The notes under the pieces: model-generated
What the model saw: the letters and a program-made list of their open reading frames with translations, nothing else
Database searches by the model: none
What the model was told of the DNA's origin: nothing
NCBI GenBank assembly: GCA_034189655.1
Contig: JAXHUE010000037.1
Coordinates: 1 to 12,623, forward strand
Direction: 5' to 3'
DNA length: 12,623 nt
From: JAXHUE01 sp034189655
Lineage (GTDB): Bacteria > Chloroflexota > Dehalococcoidia > E44-bin15
Shown: positions 8,294 through 12,623 of the stretch, piece after piece
Layout of the letters: each line of letters begins with the position of its first letter
Numbering within the stretch: the first letter of the stretch is position 1
Made by a program: the position numbers and the translations under genes

Positions 8294-10261
8294 CTACGGG
8301 GCCTCGGTGGCCCAGAAGACCAGGGTGCCTGCCACCCCGCCCACCGCGCCGTAGTCTGCGGGCACGGTGAGGGTGGCGGCGGTCTCCGCCGCGGCGCCCC
8401 GCTCTATGGTGGCCTGGAACTGGGACCAGAGCGCGCCGTCCAGGTTCACCCCCTCCACGAAGAGGCCCCCGGCGTCATCGCTGACCTCGGCGGTGACCAG
8501 TACCGTCCAGGCGCCGGCGTTGGCGATGGTTATCGGGTACGGGTCGCTTTCGTCCCTGGGGCCCAGTTCCCCGAAGTCTATGGCAGACGGGTCGACCTCT
8601 ATGGAGATGGCGGGGATGATGGTGGCGCCAAGCGCCACCTCACCATCAGAAGAGGGGCCCCCGCCATCGCCCACTGTGAGCGCGACCCTGCCGCTGCGGA
8701 CGAAGCCGTCCTTGTCGGCGTACACCTGGAGGGTGGCACCCTGTCCCACAGAGAAGGTCACGGTGCCATCGGGGCCGGTCTGATAACCCTGGTCGGCGTG
8801 CACCGTGGCCCCTTCGAGGGTATACCACCCCTGTGTGTCGTCGTCGTAGCGGGTCACGGTGGCGGTGACCTCCTCGCCCACCGCGACCTCGGCCTTGTCC
8901 AGTGCAACCTTCAAGGGGGACTCACCCCAGGCACCCCAGTAGAAAAGCACCTCGCCGTGGGGGGGGTCGGGAGGGGTGGTCTGGCCCAGCACGAAGTCGG
9001 CACCGCCCACCATGGGGCTGTAGTAGTCCACCCGGTACATCCACCCGCTCATCCCCTGCGGCTCCTCGCCGTTCACCGAGTGGAGGTAGAGGCCGTAGGC
9101 GGTGTCCTGCACCACGTAGGGGAAGCCACCCGCCTGGGAGGCCTCATCCAGGGCACCGAGGGCGGTGGCATCGGCGAGGTAGTGCTCGCCGCCCTGGTCA
9201 TCCACAATGGTCGAGTCGGTGACGGTCACCTCCCCGCTCCAGATGGTGGCACTCTGTCCCTCGACCCTCACCGAGACCGTCACGCCCTCCCCCGCCTCCA
9301 GCACGCTGACCGGGTAGGGCTGCCCCACGAGGGCCGGTATGGCGTAGGCGGTCATCAGGGCCACGTTCGATGGCGTGCCCTGCTGCCAGTTGAAGGAGCC
9401 GTCCGGGTTCTGGAAGCCCAGCAGGTCATCGACGGGGCTATAGCCGCTCCCGCTCTCCCAGGAGGCGCTGGTGGGGTCCTGTCCCGCGGCGCAAATGGCG
9501 TCGATGGCCCAGGAGTCGGTCGCGGAGTTGGTCGCGCCCCAGGACTCGAAGCCGCCGCTCTCCATCTGCGCGGACTTGATGTAGGCCAGAGCCTCCTGGA
9601 TCGCGGTGGAACCCTGAGGCTCGCCGGCGGCGACGAGGGCCATCACGGCGGCAGCGGTATCGTCGACATCGCTGGCCTGCCCCACGCCCCAGCTCCAGCC
9701 GCCGTCTGCGCCCTGGTTGGCCTTGATGAAGGCCACCGTGTTCGCTATGACCTCTGCCCCCTGGCCCTCTCCGGCCGAGACCAGGGCCATCACTCCCCAG
9801 AAATCGTCGTTTAGGAGCGACGTGTCCCCGATCTGGGTGCCGTCGTAGGCCGCCTCGAGCAGGGCCACGAAGTCCCTGCCGCCGAAGCTGGTCGGGTTCT
9901 CACCGGCGGCGGTGACGGCCAGGGTCATCCGGGCGTAGTCGGTGGCCGAGGCGGCGCTCGCGGCATTGGCGGCCAGGTAGTCGACGATGGACGGGTTGCT
10001 GGCAACCCTCCACTCGTGCGGATCCTCGCCGGCGGCGGCGATGGCCATGGTGGCCCAGGCGGAAGTGGAGAAGTCGCTTATACTGCCGTCGGTTTCTTGC
10101 TCGCCCCGGAGGTAGTCCAGGGCACCTGCCACCTCAGTGTCGGCCGGCGACAGGGGGTAGGACTGCCAGGCGACCGCCTGTGACGGCAGGAGCACCGCCA
10201 TCACGAGGGCGCAGCCCAGCACCATGCTGATGAGACCTCTGCTCACAGCCTTCCTTCTCAT
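8294..10261 (-). CDS. Secreted transcobalamin-like protein: alpha/alpha barrel plus DUF4430 plus Ig-like domains
   Basis: This is predicted to be an extracellular corrinoid-capture protein. It has 655 residues. A signal peptide ends AVA (29-31). Residues about 38-318 hold helical-pair repeats of the prenyltransferase/squalene-cyclase-like barrel type; DGSISDF (58-64), NDDFWGVMAL (151-160), DGGWSWG (186-192), SGGFESWG (235-242) and DGSFNW (287-292) mark successive repeats. A DUF4430 domain follows at about 326-450 (GWMYRVDYY at 406-414). Barrel then DUF4430 is the domain order of animal transcobalamin and intrinsic factor. Unlike those, it continues with a beta domain (about 451-530) and a C-terminal Ig-like domain (about 551-655) and has no membrane anchor. 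The ATG at 10261 has GAGGTGA a few bases upstream. It is the first gene of the operon, behind a consensus promoter. The barrel alone could suggest a terpene cyclase, but secretion and DUF4430 argue against that. Confidence 0.85.
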   Translation of the reverse strand: MRRKAVSRGLISMVLGCALVMAVLLPSQAVAWQSYPLSPADTEVAGALDYLRGEQETDGSISDFSTSAWATMAIAAAGEDPHEWRVASNPSIVDYLAANAASAASATDYARMTLAVTAAGENPTSFGGRDFVALLEAAYDGTQIGDTSLLNDDFWGVMALVSAGEGQGAEVIANTVAFIKANQGADGGWSWGVGQASDVDDTAAAVMALVAAGEPQGSTAIQEALAYIKSAQMESGGFESWGATNSATDSWAIDAICAAGQDPTSASWESGSGYSPVDDLLGFQNPDGSFNWQQGTPSNVALMTAYAIPALVGQPYPVSVLEAGEGVTVSVRVEGQSATIWSGEVTVTDSTIVDDQGGEHYLADATALGALDEASQAGGFPYVVQDTAYGLYLHSVNGEEPQGMSGWMYRVDYYSPMVGGADFVLGQTTPPDPPHGEVLFYWGAWGESPLKVALDKAEVAVGEEVTATVTRYDDDTQGWYTLEGATVHADQGYQTGPDGTVTFSVGQGATLQVYADKDGFVRSGRVALTVGDGGGPSSDGEVALGATIIPAISIEVDPSAIDFGELGPRDESDPYPITIANAGAWTVLVTAEVSDDAGGLFVEGVNLDGALWSQFQATIERGAAAETAATLTVPADYGAVGGVAGTLVFWATEAP

Positions 10262-10345
10262 TCTCGCTCACCTCGCTGATTCTATTCACCGGTTCGCAGT
10301 CTGGTGATAGGGGCACTATCGGCGTCTCGGCAGCACCTCTCTCTC

Positions 10346-10365
10346 TCCTGGCGCCAGGATATCCT
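10346..10365. repeat. Overlapping palindromes in the operon leader
   Basis: A 14-bp perfect palindrome, TCCTGGCGCCAGGA (10346-10359), overlaps a second one, AGGATATCCT (10356-10365). Both lie just downstream of the predicted transcription start of the transport operon, next to the operator repeats. They could form an additional protein-binding site or an early RNA hairpin. The rest of the leader (10262-10345) shows only a small 5-bp hairpin (10306-10320) and no riboswitch I can recognise. Confidence 0.5.
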
Positions 10366-10366
10366 T

Positions 10367-10402
10367 ATTAGTGGACTATAATCCGCATTAGTGGATTATA
10401 GT
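10367..10402. promoter_or_regulatory. Candidate operator: 20-bp-period direct repeat and inverted repeat
   Basis: ATTAGTGGAYTATA occurs twice, at 10367-10380 and 10387-10400, exactly 20 bp (about two helix turns) apart; the 20-bp units match at 16 of 20 positions. The same stretch contains a perfect 10-bp inverted repeat, ACTATAATCC (10375-10384) and GGATTATAGT (10393-10402), with an 8-nt spacer. The right half covers the -10 box and the left half the predicted transcription start, the usual place for a repressor site. The winged-helix regulator encoded just upstream is the natural candidate to bind it. Confidence 0.7.
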
Positions 10403-10423
10403 ACGGAAACCCAGGATTGTCAA
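10395..10423 (-). promoter_or_regulatory. Consensus sigma-70 promoter of the transport operon
   Basis: On the minus strand TTGACA (10418-10423) and TATAAT (10395-10400) are both perfect consensus and separated by exactly 17 nt. The predicted start is near 10388, giving a leader of about 127 nt before the transcobalamin-like gene. So strong a promoter overlapped by an operator suggests an operon that is silent by repression and strongly expressed when released. Confidence 0.8.
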
Positions 10424-10471
10424 TGCCTTTCGGGGCATCTCTGGGGGGAGGCCGCACGCTCGCGGCGAGGT

Positions 10472-10516
10472 AAAAAAGGGGCGACGCTCCGAGGGCTCCC
10501 CCCCAGAGCGCCGCCC
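10472..10516 (-). terminator. Intrinsic terminator downstream of the regulator gene
   Basis: Read on the minus strand, an 11-bp stem (arms 10506-10516 and 10479-10489, one G-U pair) encloses a 16-nt loop and is followed by C and six T (10472-10477). It lies 40-85 nt past the regulator stop and upstream of the operon promoter, so regulator and transport operon are separate transcription units. Confidence 0.85.
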
Positions 10517-10555
10517 AATGCCCGTTTAAGGGCAGCTATACCTTTACAAGGCCCC

Positions 10556-11341
10556 CTACGTCAGCCGCACGTCCAAGAGCTCGTAGTCTATGTGCCTCTC
10601 CTCCAGCCTGAGCAGGAGGCCCGAGGTATCGTCATCGACGCAGGCCACCACCGGCGAGAGGCCGCTGTATGCCGCCTCGACCACCGCCTCTCTCACCCCG
10701 TAGAAGAAGGCAGGCTCCACACCCGCCTTCCGCAACGCCACCAGGGCCTCGATTCCTACAGCCCCCACCGCTCCCCTCCCCTGAGCCACCTCTTTGAGCC
10801 TTTCGATATCGGCCTGCCCGGAGCCGCCGCGCCGGACCCCGGGCACCTTCAAGACCGTCACCGTGCCCACGCCCATCTCCACTATCCCGTCTATCCCAGA
10901 GATGCCAACGTCCTCGCCCTTCCGGGCACTGGAGAAGGCCACGCCGCTGGCCCCGGCCCCGGGGCTATCGGTCGCGTACAGCAGCCCGTCCCTCATCACC
11001 AGCCCCACCCTCTGCCCCTGAGACAGGTCACAGTCGGCCACTGCGGCGCAGACCGATACGTGGGCTACCGCCTTCTGTACGGTGGTGGAGTAGTCCTGCC
11101 ACTCCCTGAGCATCCTCAAGACCCAGTCCACGCCCTCTCTGGTAACGCTGTACCTGGAGCGGCCCTGCGAGGAGAGCCAGCCCTCTTTCAGCAGCTCTCC
11201 CACGTAGTCCGAGACCGCCTGGGGGCTCAAGTCCAGCCTCCGGGCGATGTCCCGCTGCTGTATATCAGGCTGGTTGGCCGCTATCTCCACCAGTATCTGA
11301 AACTTGGCGATCAGGTTCCTGCTTCTGAGAAGCTCTGACAT
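10556..11341 (-). CDS. Winged-helix transcriptional regulator, candidate regulator of the transport operon
   Basis: This 261-residue protein has an N-terminal winged helix-turn-helix: helices at about 10-22 and 28-36, a recognition helix in LSPQAVSDYVGELLKEG (38-54), and a wing around 57-70. The remaining 180 residues form a domain that I recall from uncharacterised, mostly archaeal, HTH proteins (DUF7839-like); I am not sure of that name. It contains GQRVGLVMRDGLLYAT, GISGIDGIVEMGVG and a C-terminal VVACVDDDTSGLLLRLEE, and may sense a ligand. The ATG at 11341 follows a GGGGG stretch; the open frame extends 41 codons further but crosses the predicted promoter. A terminator separates it from the transport operon, whose promoter carries an operator. 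The Mop/TOBE remnant is divergent, so that gene may have been a former target. Confidence 0.8.
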   Translation of the reverse strand: MSELLRSRNLIAKFQILVEIAANQPDIQQRDIARRLDLSPQAVSDYVGELLKEGWLSSQGRSRYSVTREGVDWVLRMLREWQDYSTTVQKAVAHVSVCAAVADCDLSQGQRVGLVMRDGLLYATDSPGAGASGVAFSSARKGEDVGISGIDGIVEMGVGTVTVLKVPGVRRGGSGQADIERLKEVAQGRGAVGAVGIEALVALRKAGVEPAFFYGVREAVVEAAYSGLSPVVACVDDDTSGLLLRLEERHIDYELLDVRLT

Positions 11342-11379
11342 GTCTGGCCCCCATCTGTGCCCTGACGCAGCACACCGGT

Positions 11380-11408
11380 AGTGTAAGCCATTTGGGGGAA
11401 AGTTTAAA
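11380..11408 (-). promoter_or_regulatory. Probable promoter of the regulator gene
   Basis: On the minus strand TTTAAA (11403-11408, 4 of 6) and TACACT (11380-11385, 4 of 6) are 17 nt apart, placing the start about 30 nt before the ATG at 11341. It faces away from the Mop-remnant promoter. CCGGTAGT (11375-11382) and ACTACCCGG (11436-11444) form an imperfect inverted pair across the divergent region that might be a regulatory site. Confidence 0.45.
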
Positions 11409-11451
11409 GAGATGCCGACGCCCTGACATCCAGGTACTACCCGGATGGGCG

Positions 11452-11480
11452 TTGACAAACGCACAGGGCTACGCTACGCT
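11452..11480 (+). promoter_or_regulatory. Probable promoter of the Mop/TOBE remnant
   Basis: TTGACA (11452-11457) is perfect; after 17 nt comes TACGCT (11475-11480, 3 of 6 matches). It is correctly placed for the AGGAGG (11512-11517) and GTG (11527) of the plus-strand remnant. A working promoter and ribosome site on a broken gene suggest recent decay. Confidence 0.45.
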
Positions 11481-11526
11481 TTGGCCGGCGCCCAGGGTGC
11501 GCTTAAACGAGAGGAGGTATGAGGAA

Positions 11527-11656
11527 GTGGAGCTCAGTGCCCGCAACAGCATACTTAAAGGTAAAATCTAAGTCCAACGCCTTCAAACGAACATCGGAAA
11601 TATATCTAGAAATGACACTAGTAGGTGATACCCTTCAGCTATGCGCTAGTATATAA
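11527..11656 (+). pseudogene. Frameshifted and truncated Mop/TOBE (molbindin-like) gene remnant
   Basis: Molbindins are small proteins of about 70 residues that bind oxyanions such as molybdate. A well-placed AGGAGG (11512-11517) lies 9 nt before the GTG at 11527. That frame reads VELSARNSILKGKI, a good match to the Mop start motif (LSARN followed by LKGK), and then meets TAA at 11569. The next frame reads on as KSNAFKRTSEIYLEM and TLVGDTLQLCAS before TAA at 11654, resembling the usual continuation (AEVVLEL, GGDT). A one-base indel near 11567 plus loss of the C-terminal half explains this best. The second part is more AT-rich than the first. A programmed +1 shift at ATC-TAA-G is possible but unlikely, as the product would still be short. 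Confidence 0.55.
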
Positions 11657-12500
11657 TAATTAACATCATGCTAGACTCAGGCTGAATATTAGCGGCTGGC
11701 ATCCGGATTTTTAAATAGATATATTGCCCATCCGACAGTATCACGACCCCATTGAAGATAAGTCGCTTTTTCACGATCAATTCGTTTAACAATTTCGGTA
11801 ACATCAGGATCGTCCGTGTTCTCTTCGGCAAACTTTGCAGTAGAGTACCATCGTAAAGCAGAATATCGGTCCCAATCATCCTGGTTACTAACTAAAGAAT
11901 ACAGTAGAATAAGGTCTTCTTCCGTGCCTGCTTGAACGTTTTCATAATGAGTGCCGAAATCATCTCTAGTTTCACCTGCAGCAGTTAAATAGGCCTCTTC
12001 TGGCTCCTTGAGCCAAAATGGTTCACCAACAAGAATGAGGCCACTTGGTTGTGTCATAGACTTCAAGGCACGAAGAGTCTCCTGGTGCCCCTTGTAAATC
12101 CACGACGCCCCAATGCACATTGATAAATCGAATAGTCGATCAGGCTTGTAGTCTGCCCCGTCCATATTTAGGATCTCAATTTGAGAGTTGGGAACTCGTT
12201 GCTTTAGATTTTGTTTTGCATCTGCCACGAAGAAAGGTGATATATCCACACCAACTCCAGATATCGTGTAGCGTTCAGCAATCCGGGTGAGAATCTCCCC
12301 CTTACCGCAGCCAATATCTAATATCTCTGCTTGGGATTTGAGATTCAGCAACTCGATCAGTTCATCTATCTTTATGGTGCTCATGGGATTCAAGACCGTG
12401 TGAAATAGATGAGTCGCGTAAAAGAACTTCCAAATATCCAATTTAGGTTCTGTCAATAACAATTCCTTTTTAAGGTCATGTCAAGATCTCTGCTGAAATT
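11550..12500. other. AT-rich segment, probably acquired DNA next to tRNA-Ala
   Basis: By eye, base composition falls sharply from about 11550 and rises again at the tRNA near 12503; the rest of the window is strongly GC-rich. The segment holds the broken end of the Mop remnant and one methyltransferase gene with AT-ending codons, unlike the neighbours. One edge abuts the 3' end of a tRNA, a common integration site. I see no integrase, transposase or flanking direct repeat of useful length, so the mechanism of entry is unknown. The boundaries are approximate. Confidence 0.6.
11689..12456 (-). CDS. Class I SAM-dependent methyltransferase, probably horizontally acquired
   Basis: The protein transfers a methyl group from S-adenosylmethionine to an unknown acceptor, in the cytoplasm. 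It has 255 residues from the chosen start. Motif I is ILDIGCGKGE (45-54), the glycine-rich SAM loop; GVGVDIS (67-73) is the strand with the acidic residue that binds the ribose; a later region contains MDGADYKPDRLFDLSMCIGASW (in two parts, around 100-120). A conserved-looking FHTVLNPMS precedes the fold (18-26). The TTG at 12456 is preferred because AAGGA lies 7-8 nt upstream; another TTG two codons earlier is too close to that site, and the first ATG (12384) lacks a ribosome site and would remove the conserved N-terminus. The gene is isolated and AT-rich, between the Mop remnant and tRNA-Ala. Confidence 0.85.
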   Translation of the reverse strand: MTEPKLDIWKFFYATHLFHTVLNPMSTIKIDELIELLNLKSQAEILDIGCGKGEILTRIAERYTISGVGVDISPFFVADAKQNLKQRVPNSQIEILNMDGADYKPDRLFDLSMCIGASWIYKGHQETLRALKSMTQPSGLILVGEPFWLKEPEEAYLTAAGETRDDFGTHYENVQAGTEEDLILLYSLVSNQDDWDRYSALRWYSTAKFAEENTDDPDVTEIVKRIDREKATYLQWGRDTVGWAIYLFKNPDASR

Positions 12501-12502
12501 GT

Positions 12503-12578
12503 TGGTGGAGCTGAGGGGACTCGAACCCCTGACTTCCTCCGTGCAAAGGAGGCGCTCTCCCAGCTGAGCTACAGCCCC
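12503..12578 (-). tRNA. tRNA-Ala (anticodon TGC)
   Basis: A complete 76-nt cloverleaf is read on the minus strand from 12578: acceptor GGGGCTG pairs with CAGCTCC with one G-U pair. The D arm contains AGCTCAGCTGGGAGAGC. The anticodon stem is CCTCC/GGAGG with loop TTTGCAC, anticodon TGC at 12543-12545. The T arm contains GGTTCGAGTCCC. The discriminator base is A and CCA is encoded (12503-12505). Its 3' end borders the AT-rich segment. Confidence 0.97.
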
Positions 12579-12623
12579 TTCCTTTCGACCGCTGCCGCCC
12601 TCGCCATCGCGCCCTCTCGGCTT

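Noticed and set aside
8093..9814. Long plus-strand open frame (573 codons) opposite the transcobalamin-like gene, and similar ones elsewhere (e.g. 1169-2623, 4337-5266, 6912-8036).
   Set aside because: These are frames opened by GC-rich codon structure of genuine minus-strand genes. Their translations are low-complexity (Gly, His, Arg, Pro-rich), show no domain, and lack ribosome sites.
8294..10261. Terpene (squalene-type) cyclase based on prenyltransferase-like repeats.
   Set aside because: The protein is secreted, lacks an evident DxDD-type catalytic motif, and carries DUF4430 after the barrel; the barrel fold is shared with cobalamin carriers.
10262..10400. Cobalamin riboswitch in the operon leader.
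   Set aside because: The leader is only about 127 nt, has no B12-box-like sequence, and shows only short hairpins. A covariance search would be decisive but cannot be run here.
11519..11656. A 45-codon plus-strand ORF starting at ATG 11519.
   Set aside because: The ATG is one base from the AGGAGG, too close for initiation, and the first codons resemble nothing, while the GTG at 11527 in another frame gives the Mop motif at proper spacing.
11526..12513. GTGGAGCT at 11527-11534 repeats a piece of the tRNA-Ala 3' end (12506-12513), as attachment sites of an island would.
   Set aside because: Only 8 bp match exactly, and the first copy lies inside the Mop coding motif, which continues beyond it; a real att site should mark the junction. 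Chance is the better explanation.

Overview
The window is a GC-rich bacterial chromosome segment. Every intact protein gene I can support lies on the minus strand. Promoters of sigma-70 type, AGGAGG-like ribosome binding sites, signal peptides and C-terminal membrane anchors fit a bacterium. A single-membrane lineage such as Chloroflexota (Dehalococcoidia-like) is my best guess from gene content and style, but the sequence does not prove it.

The core (10423 down to 3447) is a six-gene transport operon: (i) a large secreted protein with an alpha/alpha-barrel repeat domain followed by a DUF4430 domain, which is the domain order of animal transcobalamin/intrinsic factor; (ii) a small membrane-anchored Ig-like protein; (iii) a lipoprotein with a second DUF4430 domain; (iv) an EcfT-type membrane subunit; (v) a fused two-domain EcfA-type ATPase; (vi) an S-component resembling CbrT-type cobalamin transporters. 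The last five genes overlap by 1-4 nt at each junction, so they are probably translationally coupled. A strong hairpin separates gene (i) from the rest. I read the locus as a corrinoid (vitamin B12-like) capture and import system. The substrate is an inference.

The operon has a consensus promoter (TTGACA-N17-TATAAT) overlapped by a perfect 10-bp inverted repeat that is also a 20-bp-period direct repeat, so it is an evident operator. I see no cobalamin riboswitch in the leader. Upstream on the same strand, and closed by a good intrinsic terminator, is a winged-helix regulator gene, the obvious candidate to bind that operator.

Downstream of the operon (3376 to 110), with its own promoter, is a 1088-residue secreted multi-domain protein with an HELGH zinc-protease motif and a C-terminal membrane anchor.

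At the right side, divergent from the regulator, lies a frameshifted remnant of a Mop/TOBE (molbindin-like) gene. It merges into an AT-rich stretch (about 11550-12500) that carries one SAM-dependent methyltransferase and ends at a tRNA-Ala(TGC) gene, so it looks like acquired DNA beside a tRNA. Positions 1-109 and 12579-12623 hold nothing I can identify.
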